Shown here piece by piece: positions 1-9,924 of a DNA stretch of 64,000 bases (positions are counted from its first letter, which is position 1; every line of letters begins with the position of its first letter). The DNA comes from Lepas anatifera (taxonomy: Eukaryota; Arthropoda; Thecostraca; Lepadidae): the NCBI GenBank assembly GCA_034440635.1, contig JAOTON010001527.1, positions 156,501 through 220,500 on the forward strand, given 5' to 3'. The position numbers and the translations under genes were made by a program. The notes beneath the pieces were generated by a model. The model was not told the DNA's origin and did not search any database. It saw only the letters and a program-made list of their open reading frames with translations.

Positions 1-301
1 GTTTGCATCCATTTCGAGCAGATGAGGGCAATAACAATGTCACCAGAGGTCACCAAAGTCTCTTTGTTGAAGATATTTGCACCCATTACTTTTAAATGAG
101 GCAAGATACAACAATGAATTTGTTATCTTAGTGGTAACCATGATCCAAGGATATGAATGATATACCTACCAGATGACCTTTAAAAGTAATTGTTTGGCCG
201 GTCACAATGTGACCTTACAAGGTCATGCCATATATAGTTGAAATCCTGGGGTGAAGACGAACACATCGATGCATTTGGCTTTGTTTTAGGTCAAATTTGC
301 C
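1..301. other. Non-coding DNA, probably intron of the PDE gene
   Basis: No exon or recognisable protein is seen. The stretch carries several TGACC/GGTCA pentamers (for example near 170-180, 210-225 and 290), like the bodies of the TTAA-flanked MITEs further right, so it may be an old mobile-element remnant. That origin is inference only. Confidence 0.4.
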
Positions 302-525
302 GCCCCGGTAGCTCAGTTGGTAGAGCGTTGGGCTCCGGCCCGCTACTCAGAAGCATGCAGTGGTAGTGCGTGTCCAGGCTTGGGATCGGTTCACCTGAGA
401 CGCTCCGGCGCTCAATAGCTTACCCGACGTACAGGCTCGGCTGGCAACTGACGTGAGAGGGTGACCTGAGCGGGGCGGCCGTCCCTGTGCTTTGTGGGAC
501 GTTAAACTTCGGCTTCTAAATCAAC
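302..525 (+). mobile_element. tRNA-derived SINE-like element
   Basis: The left end reads like a tRNA 5' half, with an internal A-box (TAGCTCAGTTGGTAGAGCG, about 309-327). A weak B-box-like GGTTCACC follows near 390. The rest does not fold as a tRNA, and the right end has the GGGACGTTAAAC motif (about 497-508) resembling the tail of many invertebrate tRNA-SINEs. A real tRNA gene is unlikely because there is no acceptor-stem partner within 75 bases. The right boundary is approximate and no target duplication was found. Confidence 0.6.
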
Positions 526-1311
526 CCTTCATTGTGGGAGTTGCTCGTTTGGGCGGTGGGGTCGGGGTCTCCGTGACAAGTCCCTTGATGACTGAAGTGA
601 TACTCCGACCCCAAAAACCGAACTGGGAACAATTTGGTCAAAATTTATTTAAAACAAATGGTTCGAGTTATGATACATTTTTTAAACGAGCCTAAATTTG
701 ACCCATTCTGTCCTAATGTGGCGTCATGAGTCAATAGCTATGGTTCAAAGTTGTAGAAGATGGCGTGGCGCTTCCAGAACATTTTCAATTTTTTTCATTA
801 TCACCTTCGGTTCTCGCGATCGTTGGGGTCCGATCGGACCCCAGGCGGCGGTGTGTACGAAAAGATCCCAGGCAGTGCCCGGTTGGTTGAACGAACTATT
901 TCCCGCTCCTTCTCTATCCTCAGCTTAACACCACCATGTCCTTGGCGTGGGAAATTGTGCAATCAAACATTACCTAGCGGCCAGGCACTAAGCTCAGCTT
1001 GCCTCCCTGCCCGGCGGGGCGCACTTGACCCACCGACTGGTTCAACACCTCCACCAGCTGTGTCCAGCGTGTGCTGTACGAGCGTGACTTCTCTCTTGTG
1101 GGTCACCTCTCTGGGGAATATCCTCAGCGTTCTTTTTCCAAATATCAGCAATGAAAATGGATATGGTCCATTATTGCTTGTGAAATGCGTGTGTGTGTTT
1201 TTTTAAGTTTACCGTACCTTGTTCCATAGTTTAACAACTGTTTTCGGACTACCTCAAGAAAAAACATATGTATTTTCAAAACAGTTGATAGTATTTTAGC
1301 TTTTCGACCGG
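526..1311. other. Single-copy non-coding DNA upstream of the first minisatellite
   Basis: Open frames here have no recognisable domain. I searched for the preceding PDE exon, which should encode the HNWRHA-type metal-binding motif, and did not find it on the + strand. It should lie before base 1 or be too diverged to recognise. Confidence 0.4.
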
Positions 1312-3034
1312 GTGTGTTGTGTGTCCGAGCAGAAGACTGGCTGGTGGAGCCGTCTGGGTAACCTGGAGTGACCCGCTGTGTTGTGTGTCCGAGCAGAAGA
1401 CTGGCTGGTGGGGCCGTCTGGGTAACCTGGAGTGACCCGCTGTGTTGTGTGTCCGAGCAGAAGACTGGCTGGTGGGGCCGTCTGGGTAACCTGGAGTGAC
1501 CCGCTGTGTTGTGTGTCCGAGCAGAAGACTGGCTGGTGGGGCCGTCTGGGTAACCTGGAGTGACCCGCTGTGTTGTGTGTCCGAGCAGAAGACTGGCTGG
1601 TGGGGCCGTCTGGGTAACCTGGAGTGACCCGCTGTGTTGTGTGTCCGAGCAGAAGACTGGCTGGTGGGGCCGTCTGGGTAACCTGGAGTGACCCGCTGTG
1701 TTGTGTGTCCGAGCAGAAGACTGGCTGGTGGGGCCGTCTGGGTAACCTGGAGTGACCCGCTGTGTTGTGTGTCCGAGCAGAAGACTGGCTGGTGGAGCCG
1801 TCTGGGTAACCTGGAGTGACCCGCTGTGTTGTGTGTCCGAGCAGAAGACTGGCTGGTGGAGCCGTCTGGGTAACCTGGAGTGACCCGCTGTGTTGTGTGT
1901 CCGAGCAGAAGACTGGCTGGTGGGGCCGTCTGGGTAACCTGGAGTGACCCGCTGTGTTGTGTGTCCGAGCAGAAGACTGGCTGGTGGAGCCGTCTGGGTA
2001 ACCTGGAGTGACCCGCTGTGTTGTGTGTCCGAGCAGAAGACTGGCTGGTGGGGCCGTCTGGGTAACCTGGAGTGACCCGCTGTGTTGTGTGTCCGAGCAG
2101 AAGACTGGCTGGTGGGGCCGTCTGGGTAACCTGGAGTGACCCGCTGTGTTGTGTGTCCGAGCAGAAGACTGGCTGGTGGGGCCGTCTGGGTAACCTGGAG
2201 TGACCCGCTGTGTTGTGTGTCCGAGCAGAAGACTGGCTGGTGGAGCCGTCTGGGTAACCTGGAGTGACCCGCTGTGTTGTGTGTCCGAGCAGAAGACTGG
2301 CTGGTGGGGCCGTCTGGGTAACCTGGAGTGACCCGCTGTGTTGTGTGTCCGAGCAGAAGACTGGCTGGTGGGGCCGTCTGGGTAACCTGGAGTGACCCGC
2401 TGTGTTGTGTGTCCGAGCAGAAGACTGGCTGGTGGGGCCGTCTGGGTAACCTGGAGTGACCCGGTGTGTTGTGTGTCCGAGCAGAAGACTGGCTGGTGGA
2501 GTCGTCTGGGTAACCTGGAGTGACCCGCTGTGTTGTGTGTCCGAGCAGAAGACTGGCTGGTGGAGCCGTCTGGGTAACCTGGAGTGACCCGCTGTGTTGT
2601 GTGTCCGAGCAGAAGACTGGCTGGTGGGGCCGTCTGGGTAACCTGGAGTGACCCGCTGTGTTGTGTGTCCGAGCAGAAGACTGGCTGGTGGGGCCGTCTG
2701 GGTAACCTGGAGTGACCCGCTGTGTTGTGTGTCCGAGCAGAAGACTGGCTGGTGGGGCCGTCTGGGTAACCTGGAGTGACCCGCTGTGTTGTGTGTCCGA
2801 GCAGAAGACTGGCTGGTGGGGCCGTCTGGGTAACCTGGAGTGACCCGCTGTGTTGTGTGTCCGAGCAGAAGACTGGCTGGTGGGGCCGTCTGGGTAACCT
2901 GGAGTGACCCGCTGTGTTGTGTGTCCAAGCAGAAGACTGGCTGGTGGGGCCGTCTGGGTAACCTGGAGTGACCCGCTGTGTTGTGTGTCCGAGCAGAAGA
3001 CTGGCTGGTGGAGCCGTCTGGGTAATCTGGAGTG
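1312..3034 (+). repeat. 64-bp minisatellite, 27 copies, spanning a 3' splice site
   Basis: GAGCAGAAGACTGG recurs every 64 bases from 1327 to 2991, giving 27 copies with very few substitutions (for example G/A at one site of the unit). Each unit contains a pyrimidine/T-rich tract, a CAG acceptor and the first 38 bases of the PDE exon that starts at 2997. The final unit is the functional junction. In every upstream unit the exon copy runs in frame to GAG and then TGA, so use of a decoy acceptor would bring an immediate stop. The unit has no stop in any minus-strand frame, which explains a long spurious open frame there. Confidence 0.97.
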
Positions 3035-3106
3035 TCTGGGCCTACTGATGGCCTGCCTCTGTCACGACCTGGACCACAGGGGCACCACCAACTCCTTCCA
3101 GGCCAA
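2997..3106 (+). CDS. PDE11-like: PDE11-like phosphodiesterase, visible exon 1 (HD metal motif)
   Basis: This exon begins the visible part of a class I cyclic-nucleotide phosphodiesterase, which hydrolyses cAMP and/or cGMP to the 5' monophosphate. It encodes residues 1-36 of the 237-residue fragment plus two bases of codon 37. HDLDHRG lies at residues 23-29. In this family His23 and Asp24 are ligands of the catalytic metal pair. The residues KTG..(x)..LE before it match the helix preceding the HD motif in PDE5 and PDE11, which is why I place the acceptor at GAGCAG (2991-2996) and not at the later TGGAG. The donor is AA/GTGAGT at 3107. TTNSFQAK and the following exons resemble PDE11 more than PDE5 or PDE6. 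The PDE5/6/11 clade call is strong; the PDE11 call is moderate and should be settled by a tree. The HNxxH motif and the GAF domains expected upstream are not in the window. Confidence 0.93.
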
Positions 3107-4057
3107 GTGAGTAGTGTCGGCCGGTGTAGAGTTTCGGCCGCGGTCCTGTGACGCACTCTCCGTCTTGTCTAACGTCGGAGGAGGGGAGTTGAGCTTAGTT
3201 CGGGTTTCCCGGTCGTGGACCCTTTAGGTTTTCCAGAGGTCCACTTTTCATGGGACGGGAAACGGGATGGGAGCTGCGGAAGGAAATGGTAAGGGATGGA
3301 ACGAAACTTTACAAGTTGCATTTGGGCCGGGATGGAACCGGACAATCTGAAACAAAATACGGGAATTGAATGCGGCGGGATGATACGGGAATGGAATACA
3401 AAATACGGGAATGGTATGGGACGGAATGATACGGGAATGGAATACAAAATACGGGAGGGGAATGGACGGGACAATATAAAACAAAATACGGGAATGAAAT
3501 GGGACGAGATGAAACGGGAATGGAAGGCAAAATACAATACGAAATATGGGAGTGGAATGTGATGGGACAATCGGAAACAAAATACGGGGAATGATGGGTG
3601 ACGCGAACTCTGTTGTGGGTTTATTTGCCGCGACGTCATCCATCGAGGTAGAATTCAGGGGAACTGAATGGGAAGGCTGATAAAACAGCATCCCGCGGCG
3701 ATATGTAGCCGTTAAAAAATTTGGCTTCTGGACAGGCTCGAGTCGGCGCCCCTCCGCAGAAGGCTTGGGGAGAACTGGTGCGTTCGCCGGCTGTGCCGCC
3801 CTGCTCCATGTTAGTCCTGAGACTCTTGATCACGCCATCCTCTAACATTCGCTTGATTAGCTTTCTGGCGTGCACGTGCTTCAAGGAAAGCCTGCCGACG
3901 CTGAGAATATGTCAACTCATTAAAGGGAGGCAGTGGCTACAAATAAGACAAACCTGATAGCTTTATTTCTATTTCAATTTTCTACGTTATTTTTTGGACT
4001 TCAGACCTGTCCCTTGGTCTGCCGGAAAGGCAGCTGACGTGAGTACTTGTTTTGCAG
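3107..4057 (+). other. Intron with purine-rich simple repeat
   Basis: From about 3240 to 3600 the + strand is a degenerate array of GGGAATGG / ATACAAAATACGGG blocks. Open frames on the minus strand here are rich in Pro, Phe and Ser because of that composition and are not genes. No other feature is visible. Confidence 0.7.
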
Positions 4058-4145
4058 AGTGTCGTCGCCGCTTGCCCAGCTCTACGGCACCTCCACCATG
4101 GAGAGACACCACTTCGACCGAGCGGTGATGATCCTTAACACTCAG
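4058..4145 (+). CDS. PDE11-like: PDE11-like phosphodiesterase, visible exon 2
   Basis: Acceptor TTTTGCAG (ending 4057), donor CAG/GTAACC at 4146. With the two carried bases it makes 30 codons (residues 37-66). It contains [17 protein letters not shown], the conserved block after the HD motif: the family pattern is LAxLY then HH-F, with a following AVMIL. LYGTS and AVMIL are the PDE11-type versions. The reading frame joins exactly with both neighbours. Confidence 0.95.
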
Positions 4146-4443
4146 GTAACCATCTCTTCGGAACCGGCTCTGCTTCAGTGATGCTTTCAGTGTGCCCTCT
4201 GTTCTGCGAATGCTTAGTAATGTCATTCTGCAAAGTTAACCAGTTAAGAGGCCCAGCCGCCGCATTACGGTTATTTGATTTTGATTCAGTACGTCTTGAC
4301 TCGTAAGGAATACCAAGCTCAGAGCATTGCTTGAGCTTGAATTTTTTGATATTCTATCTCTTTCTCCCAGGGCATTGTTTGAAATAATTATATCAGATGC
4401 AACACTAATGGTGAATGTAACCCATGGCTTCTTTAATTTACAG

Positions 4444-4544
4444 GGTGTACAGATTCTGAGCAACCTGCGGTCGGAAGAGTACAGCAGACTGGTCCGGACG
4501 GTGGAGTCCGCCATTTTGTCTACCGACCTGGCTGTCTATTTCAA
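4444..4544 (+). CDS. PDE11-like: PDE11-like phosphodiesterase, visible exon 3
   Basis: Acceptor ATTTACAG (ending 4443), donor TTCAA/GTAAGA at 4545. It encodes residues 67-99 and two bases of codon 100. It carries the family block LSxEEY (here LRSEEY) and the conserved AILSTDLAVYF, equivalent to the IxATDL helix of PDE5 and PDE11 (here S replaces A). The intron before it is only 298 bases. Confidence 0.95.
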
Positions 4545-4611
4545 GTAAGAACTCTGTCGTGAAGTCTGATCAAAACTCAAAATAAGGTTCCGCCGGCTAA
4601 CGTATTAGCTG

Positions 4612-4790
4612 TTAAATTTAACGTCTCACCAAACCGCCAAGGTTATACGACGTCCCCAATTCCTCCCTGTTTGGATGGCTTTTGGTATCAGGTTTGACGT
4701 ATTAAGAGAACGCGCAGGCCTTTAACCCGGAACCTGTGCTTTAGTAGGCAGGGGCTCTACCACTGAGCTGTTCCGTAGTCTACTGTGCAT
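4612..4790 (-). mobile_element. Old tRNA-derived SINE, minus strand, in a PDE intron
   Basis: Read on the minus strand, the head has an A-box (AGCTCAGTGGTAGAGC) and a B-box-like GGTTCCGGGTT about 30 bases on. The body and tail on the + strand (TTTAACG.C.CACCAA, CCTGTT.GGA.GG, TTTTGG, ATCAG) line up in order with the younger SINE copies at 25507, 27289, 30428 and 42235. It is therefore a diverged member of the same family. Boundaries are approximate and no target duplication was identified. Confidence 0.7.
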
Positions 4791-5022
4791 CACTCCCGAC
4801 ATTCCGTACCAGAGATGTGCCGAAATCGGGCTGTGTCGCCAGAGGCTAGATGTCTGCCCTTGTGAACTTGTGAACTTCTGGTAAACTAGTGGCGGATCTA
4901 TTTCGGTGGTTTCGGGGGGCAACAGGGCCGGAAATCGTTTAAGTGTTCTGTTTTTAGAGAATTGTGGAGAATTGGAGGCTTTTACAGGGGCAAGTGTCTT
5001 CTTTACCCTCCCTCGTTCTGTA

Positions 5023-5122
5023 TCCGCCAGTGTGATAAGCCTCTGTATCCGCCGGTGTGATAAGCCTCTGGTTCCGCCGGTGTGATAAGCCTCTGTATCC
5101 GCCGGTGTGATAAACCTCTGGT
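5023..5122 (+). repeat. 25-bp repeat, 4 copies, next to a 3' splice site
   Basis: Four contiguous 25-base units (5023, 5048, 5073, 5098) with core GGTGTGATAAGCCTCTG end ten bases before the exon at 5133. The units start TCCGCC(A/G)G, resembling the acceptor sequence TGCGCCCCAG that follows, so the array may derive from the splice-site region, like the larger arrays in this gene. Confidence 0.9.
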
Positions 5123-5132
5123 TGCGCCCCAG

Positions 5133-5274
5133 GACGCGAGGTCAGTTCTTCGAGACGGTGGAGGCGGGCCGGTTTGACTGGGAGGTGGAGAACTGCAGGG
5201 TGATGCTCTGCGGCATGCTGATGACGGCCTGCGACGTCGCAGCCATCGCCAAGCCGTGGCACATTCAGAGACGG
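5133..5274 (+). CDS. PDE11-like: PDE11-like phosphodiesterase, visible exon 4 (second metal Asp)
   Basis: Acceptor GCGCCCCAG (ending 5132), donor CGG/GTGAGG at 5275. With the two carried bases it makes 48 codons, residues 100-147. It contains FFE.V..G.(F/Y)DW, as in PDE11, then MLMTACD. Asp134 of that motif is the family's fourth metal ligand. KPWHIQRR is the helix after it. The donor region is the first unit of a minisatellite. A second donor-like copy at 5308, exactly 33 bases downstream, would extend the exon in frame by 11 residues. Confidence 0.95.
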
Positions 5275-5870
5275 GTGAGGACTAGGCCTTGGCACATTCA
5301 GAAACGGGTGAGGAACTGACATTGGCACGTGTATCATTGTTAAACCTTGGCAAATTCAACGATGGGTGAAGGATTGACCTTGGCACATTTAGAGACGGGT
5401 GAGGAATAGACCTTGGCGGGTGTATCGCCAAATCTTGGCACATTCAGCGGCGGTGAGGAATAGACCTTGGCGATTTTATGCCAAACCTTGGCATATTCAC
5501 AGACTGGAGAGGAATAGACCTTGGGATTTTACCTCAAAACTGGAAATTCGGAGACAGGTGAGGAATAGACCTTGGCGGGTGTATCGTCAAACCTTGGCAT
5601 ATTCACAGCTGGATGAGGAATATACCCTGGCGATTGTATGCCAAACCTTGGCACATTCACAGACGGGTTAGGAATAGGCCTTGGCACATTCAGAGACGGG
5701 TGAGGAATAGACCCTGGTGATTGTACGCCAAACCTTGGCACATTCGGAGACAGGTGAGAATAGACCTTGGCGGGTGTATCGCCAAACCTTGGCACATTCA
5801 CAGACAGATGAGGAATAGACCTTGGCGATTGTATCGCCAAACCTTGGCACATCCAGGGACGCATACGAGC
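5243..5870 (+). repeat. Degenerate minisatellite spanning a 5' splice site
   Basis: The last ~33 exon bases plus donor (ATCGCCAAgCCgTGGCACATTC...GACGG/GTGAGG) recur about 15 times to 5870 as short (33-bp) and long (about 60-bp) units, with landmarks CCTTGGCACATTC and GTGAGGAATAGACC. Copies have diverged more than those of the two acceptor arrays, so this array looks older. Only the first two donors are readable in frame; the third unit brings TGA just after GTGAGGAAC. Confidence 0.92.
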
Positions 5871-6179
5871 CAAATCGATACCCAGATCAAAATTTGTGTA
5901 TCTATGTGAATGACTCAGGCATGTTTCAGTTGGTAATAGTGGCACGTGCAGTCACCGGGGGATGTGACCTCTATCTAGGCTAAGTCGGACAAAATGCAAT
6001 CACCAATTTTAGGCAGGTGTTGTAGGCAGCTTTTGCCGGAACGATACCTTTTGTGTGCCGCTTGGCGTCCTATCATAAGAATATAGCGCGTTATAATAAG
6101 CACAGAACAAACCAGTTAGAGACAACTAAAGCTCCCAATCTCCGAACTAACAAGTAGCTGTGTTCCTCTGCGTCCACAG
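5871..6179 (+). other. Intron tail before visible exon 5
   Basis: About 300 bases of single-copy intron ending in TGCGTCCACAG. I see no repeat, RNA gene or exon. Confidence 0.6.
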
Positions 6180-6254
6180 GTGGCGAAGCTGGTAGCCAGC
6201 GAGTTCTTCGAGCAGGGCGACATCGAGAAGAACCAGCTGCACCTCAAGCCCATG
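6180..6254 (+). CDS. PDE11-like: PDE11-like phosphodiesterase, visible exon 5
   Basis: Acceptor GCGTCCACAG (ending 6179), donor ATG/GTGAGG at 6255. The 25 codons (residues 148-172) encode VAKLVASEFFEQGDIEK, matching the family block VAxLVxxEFFxQGDxE almost residue for residue; SEFFEQGD is the PDE11 form. Codon phase is 0 on both sides. Confidence 0.95.
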
Positions 6255-7235
6255 GTGAGGAGACGCTATAAATTATCGACAAAATAAAAATGTAAAAAAC
6301 TGATGTGAAAGAACATCAAAACCTCAGATCTGTTCTTTTTCCTAGACTCCTTTGTTTTGTAGTTTTAGCCCAGCCTGAAAATTACATCTCATTTCTGTTT
6401 CTAAAAGATCAAAAACCAAACTCTGAGGAGAAATGCCTACAGTTGTATTTAATTTCATGAAGTCCAGTTTTTTCTGGACATATGCCCACAATTAAATTGC
6501 TCCCAGCGAAGGAAAAACGCGAGAAAACAGTAGAGATCGCTCCGACTGGCGGTCTGTGTGGTTCTGAGTCAACTTCTCACAGTGCAAGTCGGCTCGGAAA
6601 CGGGCTTTTAATCTGGATTTTTCACACGGGTGTTTAGCCTACTTTTGACATGTTTTGGCGTCCTTCTTTTGGCCTTAATATGCAAAGAGACCAAACAGGC
6701 CGCACCTGTATCAAAAATGCTTATCGCTTATAAAGTAATTTGGTGGAAATCACGCACACAGTTTTTCTTAGTATTTCCGGCATTGGGAACATTGTTATAT
6801 GATTATAAAGCTCTGAGCTCCGTGCGTTAGTGTTATGTTTATAAATTTGGCGTAATCTGCATGTTAGCCTCGTCAGTGACTGAAATATCGGTGCCTTACT
6901 TCGATGACAAAGCTGGAAAACTTACATTTATGGATGTGATCGGCTTGGACAGCTTTTTCAAGGTTTTATTTGGGACTGTTTAGTTATTCCTGAAAATTCT
7001 ACAAGGAAAAATTTGATGGAGCACACAGGGCTGCTTATTTGATGCATTTTTGTGGAAATAGGACTGTACAGACTGGCTGGGACGAAATAGCTTGAATAAA
7101 AAGCTCTACCCTGCCGATATCTAGTCGTATTTGTTTTTGCCGGCATACGAGGATGGTCTGGAAGAAGGACCTCTCATTGTACTGGGGTTTTGTGGCAGGC
7201 AATGCTGGATTTGTAGGAGGGTCGCTAATTTCATT
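6255..7235 (+). other. Intron, no feature
   Basis: Single-copy AT-richer intron. Short open frames (for example 6630-6830) have no family resemblance. Nothing else is supported. Confidence 0.6.
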
Positions 7236-9300
7236 GTTGGTCCGGACCGGGAGAAGGACTTGTAATGGCAGTGGTGTTGTCCGACAGGCGATGATGGACC
7301 GGGAGAGGGAGGACCTCTGACTGTAGTGGTGCTGTCCGACAGGCGATGATGAACCGGGAGAGGGAGGACCTCTGACTATAGTGGTGCTGTCCGACAGGCG
7401 ATGATGGACCGGGAGAGGGACCTCTGACTGTAGTGGTGCTGTCTGACAGGCGATGATGGACCGGGAGGGAGGACCTCTGACTGTAGTGGTGCTGTCCGAC
7501 AGGCGATGATGAACCGGGAGGGGGAGGACCTCTGACTGTAGTGGTGCTGTCCGACAGGCGATGATGAACCGGGAGGGGGAGGACCTCTGACTGTAGTGGT
7601 GCTGTCCGCCAGGCGATGATGGACCGGGAGAAGGACCTCTGACTGTAGTGGTGTTGTCCCACAGGCGATGATGGACCGGGAGAGGGAGGACCTCTGACTG
7701 TAGTGGTGCTGTCCTGACAGGCGATGATGGACCGGGAGAAGGACCTCTGACTGTAGTGGTGCTGTCCGCCAGGCGATGATGGACCGGGAGGGGAGGACCT
7801 CTGACTGTAGTGGTGCTGTCCGACAGGCGATGATGGACCGGGAGGGGGAGGACCTCTGACTGTAGTGGTGCTGTCCGCCAGGCGATGATGGACCGGGAGA
7901 AGGACCTCTGACTGTAGTGGTGTTGTCCCACAGGCGATGATGGACCGGGAGAGGGAGGACCTCTGACTGTAGTGGTGCTGTCCGCCAGGCGATGATGGAC
8001 CGGGAGAAGGACCTCTGACTGTAGTGGTGTTGTCCCACAGGCGATGATGGACCGGGAGAGGGAGGACCTCTGACTGTAGTGGTGCTGTCCGACAGGCGAT
8101 GATGGACCGGGAGAGGGAGGACCTCTGACTGTAGTGGTGTTGTCGCACAGGCGATGATGGACCGGGAGGAGGACTTGTAATGGCAGTGGTGTTGTCCGAC
8201 AAGCGATGATGGACCGGGAGGGGAGGACCTCTGACTGTAGTGGTGCTGTCCGACAGGCGATGATGGACCGGGAGAGGAGGACCTCTGACTGTAGTGGTGC
8301 TGTCCGACAGGCGATGATGGACCGGGAGGGGAGGACCTCTGACTGTAGTGGTGCTATCCGACAGGCGATGATGGACCGGGAGAGGGAGGACCTCTGACTG
8401 TAGTGGTGTTGTCGCACAGGCGATGATGGACCGGGAGGAGGACTTGTAATGGCAGTGGTGTTGTCCGACAAGCGATGATGGACCGGGAGGGGAGGACCTC
8501 TGACTGTAGTGGTGTTGTCGCACAGGCGATGATGGACCGGGAGGAGGACTTGTAATGGCAGTGGTGTTGTCCGACAAGCGATGATGGACCGGGAGGGGGA
8601 GGACCTCTGACTGTAGTGGTGCTGTCCGACAGGCGATGATGGACCGGGAGAGGGAGGACCTCTGACTGTAGTGGTGCTGTCCGACAGGCGATGATGGACC
8701 GGGAGGGGAGGACCTCTGACTGTAGTGGTGCTGTCCGACAGGCGATGATGGACCGGGAGAGGGAGGACCTCTGACTGTAGTGGTGCTGTCCGACAGGCGA
8801 TGATGGACCGGGAGAAGGACCTCTGACTGTAGTGGTGCTGTCCGCCAGGCGATGATGGACCGGGAGAGGGAGGACCTCTGACTGTAGTGGTGCTGTCCGA
8901 CAGGCGATGATGGACCGGGAGAAGGACCTCTGACTGTAGTGGTGCTGTCCGACAGGCGATGATGGACCGGGAGAGGGAGGACCTCTGACTGTAGTGGTGC
9001 TGTCCGACAGGCGATGATGGACCGGGAGAAGGACCTCTGACTGTAGTGGTGCTGTCCGACAGGCGATGATGGACCGGGAGAGGGAGGACCTCTGACTGTA
9101 GTGGTGCTGTCCGACAGGCGATGATGGACCGGGAGAGGGAGGACCTCTGACTGTAGTGGTGCTGTCCGACAGGCGATGATGGACCGGGAGGGAGGACTTG
9201 TAATGGCAGTGGTGTTGTCCGACAGGCGATGATGGACCGGGAGAAGGACCTCTGACTGTAGTGGTGCTGTCCGACAGGCGATGATGGACCGGGAGAAGGA
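7236..9300 (+). repeat. 52-56-bp minisatellite, about 38 copies, spanning a 3' splice site
   Basis: The acceptor CCGACAG/GCGATGATGGACCGGGAG recurs from 7288 to 9278; I count about 38 copies including the real exon start. Units differ in the purine stretch after GGGAG (AAGGA, AGGGAGGA, GGGAGGA, GGGGAGGA), giving lengths of 52-56 bases. A minority type carries GGACTTGTAATGGCAGTGG instead of GGACCTCTGACTGTAGTGG. Most units place TGA in frame after GGACCTC. Units of 54 bases stay open (18-residue repeats), as at 8206-8397. Long minus-strand frames here are composition artefacts. Confidence 0.97.
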
Positions 9301-9361
9301 GGACAGACTGCCGGACATGCAAGTGGAGTTTATCGACACCATCTGTATGCCGGTGTATAAG
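9278..9361 (+). CDS. PDE11-like: PDE11-like phosphodiesterase, visible exon 6 (invariant Gln)
   Basis: Acceptor TGTCCGACAG (ending 9277), donor AAG/GTGAGC at 9362. It encodes residues 173-200. The block PxxQxxFIDxICxPxY is present. Gln187 corresponds to the invariant glutamine that holds the purine ring of cAMP or c[13 protein letters not shown] is closest to PDE11. The exon start is the last unit of the upstream minisatellite. Divergence from the repeat begins where the exon reads GAGAAGGAGGACAGACTG. Confidence 0.95.
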
Positions 9362-9924
9362 GTGAGCGTCAACAGACATCCGGCACTGGTGAAACTTCCA
9401 AAATGGGGTGTCACCGCCATTTTAAAGATATTTGTGCTTTTACACTTTTGGCTTTTGATTAGGGTCACTCCGAACACTCCCATAGCTTGCCCAATTACAG
9501 GGAGCGTTGGCGTGGTGCTTAAGGATCCTCTCCACCGGGTCAGATCGGACACGGAAGGCGGTTTCCTGCCGTGGGGATTGAACCTACGTCTATCCATGGT
9601 GTCCCGATCTGAAAGTAGTAAATGAAGCCACTAGGCCCGAAGTTTTGACCTCAATCTCAGAACAGCATGAACCACAGACGGTGGAGGTTCAGCGCCGGGA
9701 GCGCGCTTTCAAGGTTCATGTGCAGCTGTGTTCCCAAAGACACTGCGCAAAGCAGCTGTCACGCTTCTGCGAAACACGTCTCTTTTGATGACCAAATTAT
9801 TTTGGAAACTTGTTGAATATATTTGTATACGTTTGAGCAGAGTCCCGCCATGTTATCCTCCCATGTTCGCCTGTGCTGTGGAAGCTGCTGCAGCTGACCC
9901 TGCCGTGCCTCTGCACACCCGCAG
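9362..9924 (+). other. Last PDE intron
   Basis: No exon or RNA gene is seen. Around 9560-9590 there is GGGGATTGAACC, which could be a remnant of a tRNA-type B-box, but nothing around it supports an element. The intron ends CTGCACACCCGCAG. Confidence 0.5.

Noticed and set aside
302..375. A functional tRNA gene
   Set aside because: A-box is good, but no acceptor stem, no proper T-arm at the right distance and a SINE-like tail follow.
1312..3034. CRISPR array
   Set aside because: The repeats are contiguous with no unique spacers, the unit is 64 bp, and the locus is a eukaryotic intron.
1276..3156. 626-codon minus-strand open frame with a repeated peptide
   Set aside because: It is the 64-bp minisatellite read backwards; the unit has no stop in any minus frame, so three units give a 64-residue period. 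No protein family and no start context.
3169..3691. Pro/Phe/Ser-rich minus-strand frames
   Set aside because: They reflect the GGGAATGG-type purine repeat in a PDE intron; several frames are open together.
7231..9597. 788-codon and overlapping minus-strand open frames
   Set aside because: They come from the 52-56-bp acceptor array; several overlapping frames are open at once, as expected from repeat composition.
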